A DNA stretch of 37,566 nt from positions 1-37,566 of the forward strand of contig DASRDZ010000068.1 in NCBI GenBank assembly GCA_035652335.1. Reading direction: 5' to 3'. The stretch's first letter is position 1. Every line of letters begins with the position of its first letter. Origin of the DNA: DASRDZ01 sp035652335 (GTDB lineage Bacteria > Chloroflexota > Dormibacteria > Aeolococcales > Aeolococcaceae). The notes below the pieces were generated by a model. The model was not told the DNA's origin. It searched no databases and worked only from the letters and a program-made list of their open reading frames with translations. Below, piece by piece: positions 8,471-16,565 of this stretch. The position numbers and the translations under genes were made by a program.

Positions 8471-9169
8471 TCACGATCCGCGCACGGAGATGGCCGAGGT
8501 CGCCGATGTCTGTGCGCCTCCCGCGTCGCGGATGGCGATGGTCACGGTGTAGGTCCCGGAGTGGCCGTAGGTGTGGCTGCCGGTGACCGCGAAGCCGCTT
8601 CCCGACACCACGATCGCGCCGGCGCTCGACGTGCCGTCGCCCCACTGGATCCGGGCGGCGTAGTCGACCGCGGCACCGCCGGGATCGCCGTCGGTGAAGG
8701 TCGCGACGACGGTGCGCAGCGTCTTGGACGTGCTCAGATGGACGCCCGCGGCTGCCAGGGTCGCATCGGCGATGCTGGCCTTGCCGCCTGCGCCCGCGGT
8801 CGCGCCGTCCGGCGCCTGCTGCACCGTCACCTGGATCGTGTACGACCCTTCCTCGGCATACACATGGCTGGCGCTGACGGAGAACTGCCCGGACCCACCA
8901 CTCACGGTGCCGGTCGTCGACGACCCGTCCCCCCACGCCACCGACGCGGAGAAGGCACCGGCGAGGCGGGCGTGGTTGCTGTCGGTGAATGTCGCGATCG
9001 GCCCGCTGATCGAGGCACCCTCGAACGTCGAGATGTTGGTCGCGTTGACATGCAGCTGGTCGGCGATCGGGAGCAGGGCACTCACCGACGCGGAGGAATC
9101 TGCGTGAGCGCCCGACTGCAGCAGCAACACCGCTGCAGCCGCGGTTCCGGCAGCGACCAGTCGCTTCAT
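8471..9169 (-). CDS. Secreted protein with two PKD-like beta-sandwich domains
   Basis: 232 aa. A signal peptide (MKRLVAAG then a hydrophobic AAAAVLLLQS stretch ending AHA before DSSAS) precedes two similar repeats of about 85 residues. Each carries a WGDG strand turn (VAWGDGSSTTG and IQWGDGTSSAG), a SHVY/SHTY strand and a GSYTIQVTV / GTYTVTIAI final strand, the signature of PKD-like domains. Such domains mediate adhesion or spacing on extracellular proteins. It is the last gene of a minus-strand operon; the previous gene's stop ends 1 nt before its ATG. No membrane anchor or sorting signal is seen, so it is either released or held by its neighbours. Confidence 0.8.
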   Translation of the reverse strand: MKRLVAAGTAAAAVLLLQSGAHADSSASVSALLPIADQLHVNATNISTFEGASISGPIATFTDSNHARLAGAFSASVAWGDGSSTTGTVSGGSGQFSVSASHVYAEEGSYTIQVTVQQAPDGATAGAGGKASIADATLAAAGVHLSTSKTLRTVVATFTDGDPGGAAVDYAARIQWGDGTSSAGAIVVSGSGFAVTGSHTYGHSGTYTVTIAIRDAGGAQTSATSAISVRGS

Positions 9170-9170
9170 C

Positions 9171-9791
9171 TCAGCGTCTGCGCTCAACGTTGAAGCGCAG
9201 TCCGCTGCGCCGAACCCCGACCACGCCCCCAACCACAACGACGGCCGCGAGCAGTGACATCAGGACCCAGCCCGGCGGCGGCCAGGGGAGCCAGCTGCCG
9301 GCGTTGCCGATCGAGAAGCGCAGCTGCGTCGCTGCCTGCGTTCCCAGCGACGCCCCGGCCGAGCCGGTCGCGCCGGTGAGGGTGGCGGCGACGACGTCGG
9401 TCATGTAGTCGCCCGGGGCCGCGTTGGCGGGGACGTCGAGGGTCAGCGGAACGTCCGCGGCCGCCTTCGGAGCCAGGCTGATCGGGCCTGCCGGCACGAC
9501 GATCCACGCGGCCGGCACCGCGCGCTGCTGGCCTTTCTCGATCCGCGCGACATGCACCGCGTACCGGCTCGTCTCCGTCCCCGTGTTCACCAGGTAGAGA
9601 GCGGGGAGCGCGTACGACTGGCCGGGCTGGGCCGTCTGCGTCAGGACGATGGGATCGGCTCCGACCCCGGTTCCGACACTTGCGCTCGCTCCGAGCGGAG
9701 TGGCGGCGAGAGCCGCGGCTCCCAGGACGGCACCCCCGAGGGCGAGGCGCACCGCCGCGCCTCGCGCTGCCACACCACGTCCTGCTGCCAT
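9171..9791 (-). CDS. Exported beta-sandwich protein with C-terminal membrane anchor (DUF916/WxL-accessory-like)
   Basis: 206 aa. A hydrophobic signal sequence (about 15-38, ALGGAVLGAAALAATPLGASA) is followed by a beta-rich domain: QPGQSYALPALYLVNTGTETSRYAVHVARIE, then SLAPKAAADVPLTLDVPANAAPGDYMTDVVAAT. The C-terminus has one transmembrane helix (VLMSLLAAVVVVGGVVGV) and a basic tail RRSGLRFNVERRR. This plan resembles the peptidoglycan- and WxL-binding DUF916-type proteins of Gram-positive bacteria, but similarity is at the level of fold and layout only. It sits between two secreted proteins with 1-nt gaps, so the three are probably made and used together at the cell surface. Confidence 0.65.
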   Translation of the reverse strand: MAAGRGVAARGAAVRLALGGAVLGAAALAATPLGASASVGTGVGADPIVLTQTAQPGQSYALPALYLVNTGTETSRYAVHVARIEKGQQRAVPAAWIVVPAGPISLAPKAAADVPLTLDVPANAAPGDYMTDVVAATLTGATGSAGASLGTQAATQLRFSIGNAGSWLPWPPPGWVLMSLLAAVVVVGGVVGVRRSGLRFNVERRR

Positions 9792-9792
9792 G

Positions 9793-10497
9793 TCACACCG
9801 CGGTGTAGACGACCGTCATCACGAAGGTCGTCGACTGGTCCGTCGTCGACTGGGGCCCGTTGATGACGAGCGCCTCGGTCGTGCTCTGGCCGGGGGCCAG
9901 CGTGCTGGACGTCACCGCGAAGTCCTGCTGCAGTGAGGTCTGGAGGAACGTGCTGGTCGTCGAACCCTGGTCGATGTTCTCGTACTGGTTCGCCCCGGGC
10001 AGACCGTTGGTGCCGGCGCAGGGCGAGCCCGTGGGGTCGCAGAGCGCCCACTGGTTGGTGGAGCCGTCGCTCGGCTGCGCCACGGATCCCGCGACGTCGA
10101 TCTGCTCGGCGACGTTGCCGGAGTTGTGCACCGTGTACTGCGCAGTGCTGCACGTCGCATTGGGGAAGCCGAGCGCATTCGCAGTCGAGGTGCCGCCGCT
10201 GCAGGAGCCGTAGGGGAGGATCGTCTCATTGTTGGGCAGGCTCACGCTCACCGACTTCACCGGCGGCGAGATGGTCACCTGGGTGGGGATCGTGGTGCCG
10301 TTGGGATCGGGCGTCGGATTCGCGTACGCGGTGACGCCGGTGGCGGCGAGTGCACCCGCGACCAGCGCAGCGCCGCGAAGCGCTGGCATGAGTCGCCGGC
10401 GGCCGCGCGCGCTTACGCTGGGCGCGGGGCCGCGCGAGATGCTGACGGTGAAGCCGGGCAACCGAAGCAGCGGCGCCTTCCTGTTGATGTCACTCAT
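9793..10497 (-). CDS. Secreted beta-rich surface protein, unknown family
   Basis: 234 aa from ATG 10497. A long charged n-region (about 35 residues, ending RGRRR) precedes a signal-peptide core (LMPALRGAALVAGALAATGVTAYA, cleavage expected near YA-NPTP). The mature part is rich in Thr, Ser, Asn and Pro and has four Cys in two pairs (CSGG...CST and CDPTGSPC), suggesting disulfides. It ends in a beta strand, FVMTVVYTAV. No enzyme motif is visible. It overlaps the 67-aa gene upstream by 8 nt and is followed after 1 nt by the anchored protein. It may be the main surface subunit of this cluster; that is inference from order only. Confidence 0.7.
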   Translation of the reverse strand: MSDINRKAPLLRLPGFTVSISRGPAPSVSARGRRRLMPALRGAALVAGALAATGVTAYANPTPDPNGTTIPTQVTISPPVKSVSVSLPNNETILPYGSCSGGTSTANALGFPNATCSTAQYTVHNSGNVAEQIDVAGSVAQPSDGSTNQWALCDPTGSPCAGTNGLPGANQYENIDQGSTTSTFLQTSLQQDFAVTSSTLAPGQSTTEALVINGPQSTTDQSTTFVMTVVYTAV

Positions 10498-10693
10498 GTC
10501 CCTTTGTCTCCTCGTCGGACGGCATGTGGTCGGCGGGTGTAGCCTCCAGGGCCGTTTCCAGGGCCCCGGCGAGGCCGAGCCAGCCGGAGAACTCGACGCC
10601 ATCCCCGGTCTCGTTGGAGACGCGGCCGGCGATGGAGTCGCTGGGACCGTTCTCGATGTCCAGGGTCAGCTTGCGGCGCGGCTGCGGCCTCAT
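10490..10693 (-). CDS. Small conserved-looking protein upstream of the surface cluster
   Basis: 67 aa: MRPQPRRKLTLDIENGPSD, then SIAGRV, DGVEFSGWLGLAGALETALE and an acidic tail. The plan (a beta strand LTLDIE, a strand IAGRV, then FSGWLGLAGALE as an amphipathic helix) resembles short proteins often found beside LuxR-type regulators in Actinobacteria; I cannot name a family. An in-frame ATG at 10732 would give 80 aa. The end overlaps the next gene's ATG (ATGAGTGA), indicating translational coupling. The upstream regulator gene stops 60 nt earlier on the same strand. Confidence 0.55.
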   Translation of the reverse strand: MRPQPRRKLTLDIENGPSDSIAGRVSNETGDGVEFSGWLGLAGALETALEATPADHMPSDEETKGHE

Positions 10694-10753
10694 GGCACGG
10701 CAAGGGTCGCGCCGAAGGCCGGCGGTCCGCATGCGGGTGGGACCCTGAAAAAA

Positions 10754-13696
10754 TCAGCCGGCCGTGGCCGCTCCCGCGATCAGCACGGCCAGCTCGTCGC
10801 GGCCGCGGATGCCCAGCTTCTGGTAGACGGTGCTGAGCTGCGTCTCGACGGTCTTGGTGGTGACGAACAGGGCCTGGGCGATCTCCCGGTTGCCCATGCC
10901 GGTCGCCGCCTGGCGGGCAACACGCAGCTCGTTCGGCGTCAACGAGTCCAGCCCCGACACGGCGCGCCGGCGCGGCTTGGCACCCGTCGCGCGCAGCTCC
11001 TCCTCGGCGCGCGCGGCCAGCCGGTCGGCACCGCAGCGGTGGGCGAGGTCGAGGCCGGCGCGCAGCGGCTCGCGGGCGTCGGCACGCCGGTTGGCCCGGC
11101 GCAGCGCGGCGCCCAGCTCCACCAGGGTGCGGGCGCGCTCCAGCGGTGCGGGCGCGCTCTCCAGCACGTCGAGCGACTCGAGCAGCAGGGTCACACCGCG
11201 CTCGCCGCCTTCGAGCAGGCCGGCGACACGCAGGGCCACGCCCTCAGCCCGCGGCAGTGCGCCGGCCCGCGCCAACCCCAATTCCTCCGCAACCAGCCGC
11301 GCCGCCTCGGACCGCGCGTCCGGTGGGAGCGCCAGCGCGAGCGACGAACGCCACTGAGAATCCACCGGGTTGCGCCAGCGAATCGCCTCCATGATCCGTC
11401 CGCAAGCTCGCAGGTCCTCGACCGCCGCGGCACGCCGGCCCGCGGCCAGGCGCAACCGGCCGCGCGCCTCGAGGAGCATTCCGCCCTGGGCGGTGGCGCC
11501 GAGCTCAGGTTGCAGGGCCAGCAACTCCACCGTCCTGACCAGGTCGTCGACAGCGGAGCGCTCGACCAAGGTGTCGATGCACTGGTAGACGGTGCCGACG
11601 GTGCGCAGGACGATGCCGTGGCCCTCGGCGGTCTCCAGTGCGACGCGCAGATCCGCCTCGCTGGACGCGAGGTCACCGGCCTGGTTGTGCACGAAGGCGC
11701 GCAGCGCCGACGCCGCCTCGAAGCCGAACACCGAGCCGCTGCGCCGCGCGTCGTCGAGCATGTCCTCGGCGAGGCGGCGGGCGGCGGCGAGCTCCTCGAC
11801 GAGGACCAGCGCCTGGCCGCCCATGGCCACCGGCCACGACCGCGACCCCGCCTCGGCGAGCATGCGCCCGCCGTCGAGCCCGCGCTCCACCAGTGGCACC
11901 ACGTCGCGGAGGTCGTCCTGCCCGCGGTATGCGCTGAGGGCGGCGAGGACGAGCGCGAGCTGCCGTCCCGCCGGCCCCGCATTCACGGCGAGGTCGCGCA
12001 GTGACGCGCGGTGCCCGTCGAAGTCCTCGACCAGCTCCGGGTCGAACCCGCCCAGGGCCGCCCAGGCCGCCTCCAGCTCGGCGACCATGTCGACGTGTCC
12101 GGCACCCAGCTCGTCGATGGCGGCGCGGACGAGGTGGCCGGCGTCGCGCCACCTCCCCAGGTAGCCGACCACGGGCGCGAGCCGCACGGTGATGGCGGCG
12201 CGCAGCGCGGGGTCGTCGCTGCAGCGGTGCGCCTCCTCGAGATGGGCGACGGCGGCGGGGTCGCGCGCCAGAGCCTCCGCGGAGCCCAGGTCGAAGAGCA
12301 GGCGCGCGCGGGTCGACGTGTCGGGGGCTTCGTGGAGAGCGCGGCGGAGGTAGCTCACCGCGCTCTCCGGCGCACCCCGCCCCAGCGCACTCGCGGCTGC
12401 CGCGCGCAATGGCTCGAGGAACTCGTGCGCGGAACCGGGCTCGGTGTGCAGGATGTGGCCGGCCACCTCCTCCGCGTCCGCGGACTCCGCGGCGAGGATG
12501 CGCGCCGCCGCGGCATGCGCCAGCGCGCGCTGCCCCGCGGGCATCGCGTCGTAGATCGACGCGCTGACGATGGGGTGCACGAATCCCATCGGTTGCCCGG
12601 GGCGGAGGATGTTCGCCTCGGCGAGCGCGTCGTGCTCGAGAAGGACCACCTCGTCGTCGAGGCGGGAGAGGCGCGCCACGCGGCGCAGATCGGCGTGCCT
12701 GCCGAGGACGGCCACCGCCTGCGCCACCTCGGTGGCAGCCGGGGCCAGGCGGGACAGCCGGAGCATCGTCGCGTGGGCGACCGTCCTGGAGGTGACGCGC
12801 GGCACCGACGCCGCGGCGGCCGCGGACGGCGTGACACCGCGCGACGACATCGCCGACAGCAGCTCCGTCACCAGGTACGGCACGCCGCCGGTGGCCTCGC
12901 GACAGGCGGCAACGAACTCACGATCCGGTGCGGCGGCGAGGTGTGTCCGCGCCATCTCCTCGACGGCGTCGGCGGTCAGCGGAGCCGGGCGGAGCACCCG
13001 TGCCGCAGCGAGCCTCAGCTCTGCGAGCGCCTCCGGCGCGTCCGCCACCTCCCCCGTCCGCGCCGCGACGAGGAGCACGATGGGCAGCCCGTCGAGTCTT
13101 CTGGCCAGGTACAGCAGAAACCGCAGCGAGGCCGCGTCGGACCACTGCGCGTCGTCGACGGCGAGCAGCAGCGGCGCCTCCGCGGCGAGGTTGGCGGTGA
13201 GCCAGTAGAGGCCGTGGATGACCGGAGCGCGCTGGTCCGTCGCGACTCCCTCCGGCAGGCTGGCGGCGGGTCCCTCGGAGAGGACGACCGGCGCGGCCAG
13301 CGCGGCGGCGCCGGCGAGCAGCGCGGCGCGGCGTCTGGGCGTCGCCGCCCGGACCGGCGGTTCCAGGAGCTGGCGGACGACGCCGTGGGCGATCTCGCGT
13401 TCGAGCGTGCCTCCGCGAGCCATGGCGACGCGCGCGCCCTGCCGCACAGCGCAGTGGCGCACCTCCTCGAGGACGGCCGTCTTGCCGATGCCGGCCGGGC
13501 CTTCGACGACGACCACCCCGCCACTGCCGTCTCGCGCCCGCGCGATCGCCTCCTCCGCGGCCGCGATCTCCGCTTCCCGCTCCAGCAGCGGCGTCAATGA
13601 CGCGCGCCGACAGGGTGTCGCGCCTGCGATCGTCGCATCGTCCGCTGATTCTCCCCCATCCCCCATCCCCCGATGCCTCTCGCCAGTTCGAGACAC
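10754..13696 (-). CDS. Large ATP-binding LuxR-family (LAL-type) transcriptional regulator
   Basis: 980 aa. Seen: Walker A GPAGIGKT (66-73), Walker B region LLLAVDDAQW near 175-183, a long helical TPR/ARM-like region, and a C-terminal LuxR helix-turn-helix: LTPNELRVARQAATGMGNREIA and TTKTVETQLSTVYQKLGIRGRDELA. LAL/MalT-type proteins couple ATP and ligand binding to transcription activation. It heads a minus-strand run with the 67-aa gene and the three secreted proteins, so it may control that surface cluster. The GTG at 13696 follows a CATACT hexamer by 15 nt; ATG 13666 is an alternative. Its 5' end is 60 bp from the divergent AbrB/PIN operon. Confidence 0.93.
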   Translation of the reverse strand: MSRTGERHRGMGDGGESADDATIAGATPCRRASLTPLLEREAEIAAAEEAIARARDGSGGVVVVEGPAGIGKTAVLEEVRHCAVRQGARVAMARGGTLEREIAHGVVRQLLEPPVRAATPRRRAALLAGAAALAAPVVLSEGPAASLPEGVATDQRAPVIHGLYWLTANLAAEAPLLLAVDDAQWSDAASLRFLLYLARRLDGLPIVLLVAARTGEVADAPEALAELRLAAARVLRPAPLTADAVEEMARTHLAAAPDREFVAACREATGGVPYLVTELLSAMSSRGVTPSAAAAASVPRVTSRTVAHATMLRLSRLAPAATEVAQAVAVLGRHADLRRVARLSRLDDEVVLLEHDALAEANILRPGQPMGFVHPIVSASIYDAMPAGQRALAHAAAARILAAESADAEEVAGHILHTEPGSAHEFLEPLRAAAASALGRGAPESAVSYLRRALHEAPDTSTRARLLFDLGSAEALARDPAAVAHLEEAHRCSDDPALRAAITVRLAPVVGYLGRWRDAGHLVRAAIDELGAGHVDMVAELEAAWAALGGFDPELVEDFDGHRASLRDLAVNAGPAGRQLALVLAALSAYRGQDDLRDVVPLVERGLDGGRMLAEAGSRSWPVAMGGQALVLVEELAAARRLAEDMLDDARRSGSVFGFEAASALRAFVHNQAGDLASSEADLRVALETAEGHGIVLRTVGTVYQCIDTLVERSAVDDLVRTVELLALQPELGATAQGGMLLEARGRLRLAAGRRAAAVEDLRACGRIMEAIRWRNPVDSQWRSSLALALPPDARSEAARLVAEELGLARAGALPRAEGVALRVAGLLEGGERGVTLLLESLDVLESAPAPLERARTLVELGAALRRANRRADAREPLRAGLDLAHRCGADRLAARAEEELRATGAKPRRRAVSGLDSLTPNELRVARQAATGMGNREIAQALFVTTKTVETQLSTVYQKLGIRGRDELAVLIAGAATAG

Positions 13697-13721
13697 CCGC
13701 GCACCCGAGGCCGGAGTATGC

Positions 13722-13756
13722 TTGACCTATGTGGTAGGAATTCCTACCATCATGGT
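13722..13756 (+). promoter_or_regulatory. Promoter and 18-bp palindromic operator of the AbrB/PIN operon
   Basis: TTGACC (13722-13727) and TACCAT (13745-13750) are separated by exactly 17 bp. A perfect palindrome, TGGTAGGAATTCCTACCA, occupies 13732-13749, filling the spacer and most of the -10. Six bases after the -10 comes the antitoxin ATG, so the mRNA should be leaderless. Toxin-antitoxin operons are normally repressed by their own antitoxin complex; this palindrome is the obvious binding site. Confidence 0.8.
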
Positions 13757-13987
13757 ATGAAGAGCACGGTATCCGAGAAGGGGCAGGTCACCATCCCCAA
13801 GCGCCTGCGGGAACGGTTGGGCATCCGCCCCGGCGAGGTCCTCGACTTCGAAGAGGACCACGGTCGCCTCGTCGCCACAAAGCTTGCGACGCGTGACGCC
13901 GTGGATGAACTCTTCGGCGTGCTGGCCGGCAAGGAGGGGACGGACGCGGTGGTGCGGCGTCTGCGTGGCGAGCCGGACGCCGTGTGA
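13757..13987 (+). CDS. SpoVT/AbrB-fold antitoxin (VapB/MazE-like)
   Basis: 76 aa. The N-terminus MKSTVSEKGQVTIPKRLRERLGIRPGEVLDFEE is the classic swapped-hairpin AbrB DNA-binding domain (residues 1-45). The C-terminal part (DAVDELFGVLAGKEGTDAVVRRLRGE) is the helical segment that would wrap the toxin. It should neutralise the PIN toxin and repress its own promoter through the palindrome just upstream. The ATG is preceded directly by the -10, with no ribosome binding site. It overlaps the toxin start by 4 nt (GTGA). It is the first module of the repeat-separated island. Confidence 0.92.
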   Translation: MKSTVSEKGQVTIPKRLRERLGIRPGEVLDFEEDHGRLVATKLATRDAVDELFGVLAGKEGTDAVVRRLRGEPDAV

Positions 13988-14400
13988 TCACCGCAGTCGA
14001 TACCAGCGTTCTGCTCGACGTCTTCCTCGCCGATCCTGGCTTCGGCGTCCGCTCCCGAGAAGCCATACGGGCATGCACACGCGAGGGTCGCCTGGTGGCC
14101 TGTGATGTCGTCTGGGCCGAGATCGCGGCCGCATTCGCCGGCGAGCGTCCAGCGCGTGAAGCCTTGGAACGGCTCGGCGTGGAGTTCAGCACCATCGACG
14201 CCGGGGCAGCGCTGGCAGCAGGACGCGCCTTCAAGGATTACCGCAGGCGCGGTGGGAGTCGCCAGCGGGTCGTGCCGGACTTTCTGGTGGGTGCTCACGC
14301 GCAGGCCCACGCTGATCGGCTGTTGACCAGGGACCGGGGCTTCTACAGGTCGTACTTCGAAGCGGTCACGGTCCTCGATCCCTCGTCCTCTGCCAGGTAG
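13984..14400 (+). CDS. PIN-domain toxin (VapC-like ribonuclease)
   Basis: 138 aa PIN domain. The acidic Mg-binding set is visible: Asp in AVDTSVLLDVF (residue 6), Glu in VWAEIAAAF, Asp in VVPDFLVGAHA, and Asp in LLTRDRGFY. VapC toxins cut tRNA or rRNA and stop growth unless bound by the antitoxin; the target here is unknown. The GTG start overlaps the antitoxin stop (GTGA), the usual coupling in such operons. All catalytic positions are kept, so the toxin is probably active. A copy of the island repeat begins 51 nt after the stop. Confidence 0.92.
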   Translation: MITAVDTSVLLDVFLADPGFGVRSREAIRACTREGRLVACDVVWAEIAAAFAGERPAREALERLGVEFSTIDAGAALAAGRAFKDYRRRGGSRQRVVPDFLVGAHAQAHADRLLTRDRGFYRSYFEAVTVLDPSSSAR

Positions 14401-14451
14401 CGCTGCGGCATCGGTCACACCTGGAGGTGCGGAGCCGCGATGGCTGCGCCA

Positions 14452-14482
14452 GAGTTCGGGGTGCGGGAGGTCGGGTGTAGAT
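14452..14482 (+). repeat. Island direct repeat, copy 1
   Basis: 31-bp G-rich unit beginning GAGTTCGGG and ending TGTAGAT; it differs from the four-copy consensus at 2 positions. It lies in the 197-nt gap after the PIN toxin. Just downstream is a small inverted repeat, CGGACA (14483-14488) / TGTCCG (from about 14505), around a GTAC-containing loop. The rest of the gap shows no gene. Confidence 0.8.
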
Positions 14483-14597
14483 CGGACACCTGTACGTGTG
14501 TAGCTGTCCGGCCACGACCAAGCTCTGCGGCTCGCAACCGGTCAAGAAGTCGGTTTCCAACGGCAAGACAGCAAGACGCACCCGCCTTAAGCCGAGG

Positions 14598-16208
14598 TCA
14601 GTCCTGCTCCGTCACGGAGTGGCCGGAGGCCGCCAGCAGGTCGCGAGCCTTCCTACGGGTCTTGTCCTGAGGCTCTACGGCCATCATCTCCTGCACGCGG
14701 ACCGCGATGCCCTCGGGCCACTTCTCGGGCGTCCAGTGCCCGAGCACGAGAAGTGCACCCCAGCGGTTTCGGATCACAGGGCTCTTCAACGCAACCTCGA
14801 CGATTGTCACGCCGTAGCCGGGATGCTTTCGCAGGCTCCGGAGAATGGTATCGACCACACCGTTGACCGCGAAGTGCGGCCCAAGTCCGAGGAGCATGTC
14901 AGGTCCTGTGCCAATCTCCGTTATTGGAAGCAGGGACTGGGCCCAGGTCAGCGCGTCATCGATGGAGTTGGCGTCGCATTCGCTGAGCAAGGCAGCCCAC
15001 GCCCACGCATCTTCAGGCCTCGCCGCAATGCGCGCTCTCAATCCCGGCATCACGTCTATCCCGACCTCTTTCGCAAGAGGCAGCGCACGGGCGAACGCCA
15101 TGGACGTCGGCGTGGCGGCGATCCCTTCTAGCAGCGCGCGCGAAGGGGCGCTGTTGACTAGCGAGACACACCGCTCCACGGCCCTCTGCCGCCGAGCCGC
15201 AGTCCATGCCTTCGCCGATCCCTTCGACAAGCGCTCTGTATCAGCCACGTAGTACCGGATCATGGAGATGCTGTGTAGATCGTCGACATCAAGCTCGTGC
15301 GCCTCGGCATGCCGGAGATATTGTTCAACCACATCAACCGGATGGTCATAGTCGCCGATATCCTCCGCTGGTCCACCCGTGACCAGTGCTGCCAGCAACT
15401 CGCCGGCGCTATGAAACAGAGGATCGGAGATGCTGGGCTCGTTGAGTGCGGTCAACAGATCACCGGCAACCGCCGCACCGTACGCCAGATACTCGTTCAT
15501 GACGCCGTTGCGAAACCCCTCTACCAGCAGCCAGTCCTTGATCTCCGGATTGGACGTCTGCAGAAGGCGCCGTACCGCATGGATGCGCCCCCACCCGTGT
15601 ACGCTCTTGGCCACCTCGAAGATCAGCGGTTCTGGATCGACAGATACGTTGGCGGCCGCAACCACGGCGTACAACGTGAACTCGTCGTGGCCGCCGAAGA
15701 GGCGCAGCAGGTCATCATCGTTCCCACAAGGTTCAATTGGCAGCAGCGCGATGCCGAGTTTCACCGGGTTCCGGTCGGTGCTGTGGTCCAGCAGCCAATG
15801 TCCGATGGCATGGAGGCGGTCCTTCCGCAAATCTGTCCGGTTTCGTAGTTGCGTCAACGCCTTGTCGATGTAGTCAAGAGGCGGCCGATCGACGACTGCC
15901 GCGTACAGTTCCCGCAGTGGGATGCCAGGCTCGGGAGAGTCGATGACGGCCGCGAGCCGGCGAACGATGGCACCAGGCAAATCCGGCTTGTCGCCCCCGA
16001 ATCCGTGGAACGCCGCGACGCCATCCAAGGCCCCTGTTGCGAAGCCGATCTCATTCGGTTTCTCGAACCGCGCTTGGTCCGGAAGGGTGGGGAATGGCTC
16101 GCCCCCATCTCTGCGCCCTCTAAGCCACTGCCCCAAGGGCATTCCGCGGACGCCATCGATGCGGTCCGGCAACTGCCAAGGCTCTCGGCGAAAGGGAAGC
16201 ACCCTCAT
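14598..16208 (-). CDS. Unknown 536-aa protein, mostly alpha-helical (HEAT-like)
   Basis: 536 aa on the strand opposite to the flanking modules. ATG 16208 is chosen because GGAAGG lies 9 nt upstream; an upstream start at 16250 is possible. The N-terminus reads MRVLPFRREPWQLPDRIDGVRG, and FATGALDGVAAFHGFGG follows near residue 65. From about 90 on, helices repeat in pairs without signal peptide, membrane segment or recognisable catalytic motif, as in HEAT/ARM-type scaffold proteins. I do not recognise the family. Third-codon positions are visibly less GC-rich than in genes outside the island, which hints at transfer. It is bracketed by repeat copies 1 and 2 between toxin-antitoxin modules, so a defence or immunity role is possible but unproven. 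Confidence 0.75.
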   Translation of the reverse strand: MRVLPFRREPWQLPDRIDGVRGMPLGQWLRGRRDGGEPFPTLPDQARFEKPNEIGFATGALDGVAAFHGFGGDKPDLPGAIVRRLAAVIDSPEPGIPLRELYAAVVDRPPLDYIDKALTQLRNRTDLRKDRLHAIGHWLLDHSTDRNPVKLGIALLPIEPCGNDDDLLRLFGGHDEFTLYAVVAAANVSVDPEPLIFEVAKSVHGWGRIHAVRRLLQTSNPEIKDWLLVEGFRNGVMNEYLAYGAAVAGDLLTALNEPSISDPLFHSAGELLAALVTGGPAEDIGDYDHPVDVVEQYLRHAEAHELDVDDLHSISMIRYYVADTERLSKGSAKAWTAARRQRAVERCVSLVNSAPSRALLEGIAATPTSMAFARALPLAKEVGIDVMPGLRARIAARPEDAWAWAALLSECDANSIDDALTWAQSLLPITEIGTGPDMLLGLGPHFAVNGVVDTILRSLRKHPGYGVTIVEVALKSPVIRNRWGALLVLGHWTPEKWPEGIAVRVQEMMAVEPQDKTRRKARDLLAASGHSVTEQD

Positions 16209-16445
16209 CCTGAACAACCTTCCACGGCTCGCAGCTGGTGCTCCCGTCATGCGCCTTGGCGAAAAGGCGTGTGATGGCGTCTTAGCCGAGGTGCCGGTCC
16301 AACGAGCGGATGGTACCCGGCCAGTCGCGCGCTGCAGTGCCGAGAGACGACACCGACGGCCTCAAGCTCGGTGGCGCAGGCGCCAGAGCACCGCCACGGG
16401 CAGGTCGTGCAAGGTCAATACTGCCGCCACGAACGGCCACGCTGG
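16209..16445. other. Gene-free stretch upstream of the 536-aa gene
   Basis: Together with repeat copy 2 and the Phd promoter this forms a 356-nt gap. Short open frames occur on both strands, but none has a recognisable start context or protein-like composition. The 536-aa gene's promoter must lie here on the minus strand; no clear hexamers are seen. Confidence 0.4.
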
Positions 16446-16476
16446 GAGTTCGGGCTACGGGAGGTTGGGAGCAGAT
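16446..16476 (+). repeat. Island direct repeat, copy 2
   Basis: The most diverged copy, with 5 differences from consensus over 31 bp and no gaps. With the GGG just before it, it has four G-tracts with loops of 4-5 nt, a canonical G-quadruplex motif. A 10-bp palindrome AACGTACGTT follows at 16479-16488. The copy ends 88 nt upstream of the phd-like gene. Confidence 0.75.
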
Positions 16477-16529
16477 CGAACGTACGTTTGTCAGAGCCTT
16501 GCGCGTCGAGGCATGACTCCGTCCCATCC

Positions 16530-16565
16530 TTGACCCGCCCGTCTCCGTTTTGTACGATTCGTACA
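16530..16565 (+). promoter_or_regulatory. Promoter and palindromic operator of the Phd/RelE operon
   Basis: TTGACC (16530-16535) and TACGAT (16553-16558) are 17 bp apart. TGTACGATTCGTACA (16551-16565), two 7-bp arms around one base, covers the -10 and the predicted transcription start. The antitoxin ATG at 16565 begins 6 nt after the -10, so the mRNA is probably leaderless. The palindrome is the likely site for autorepression. Confidence 0.8.

Noticed and set aside
10229..12004. 591-codon plus-strand open frame
   Set aside because: Antisense to the LAL regulator and a surface protein; low-complexity composition.
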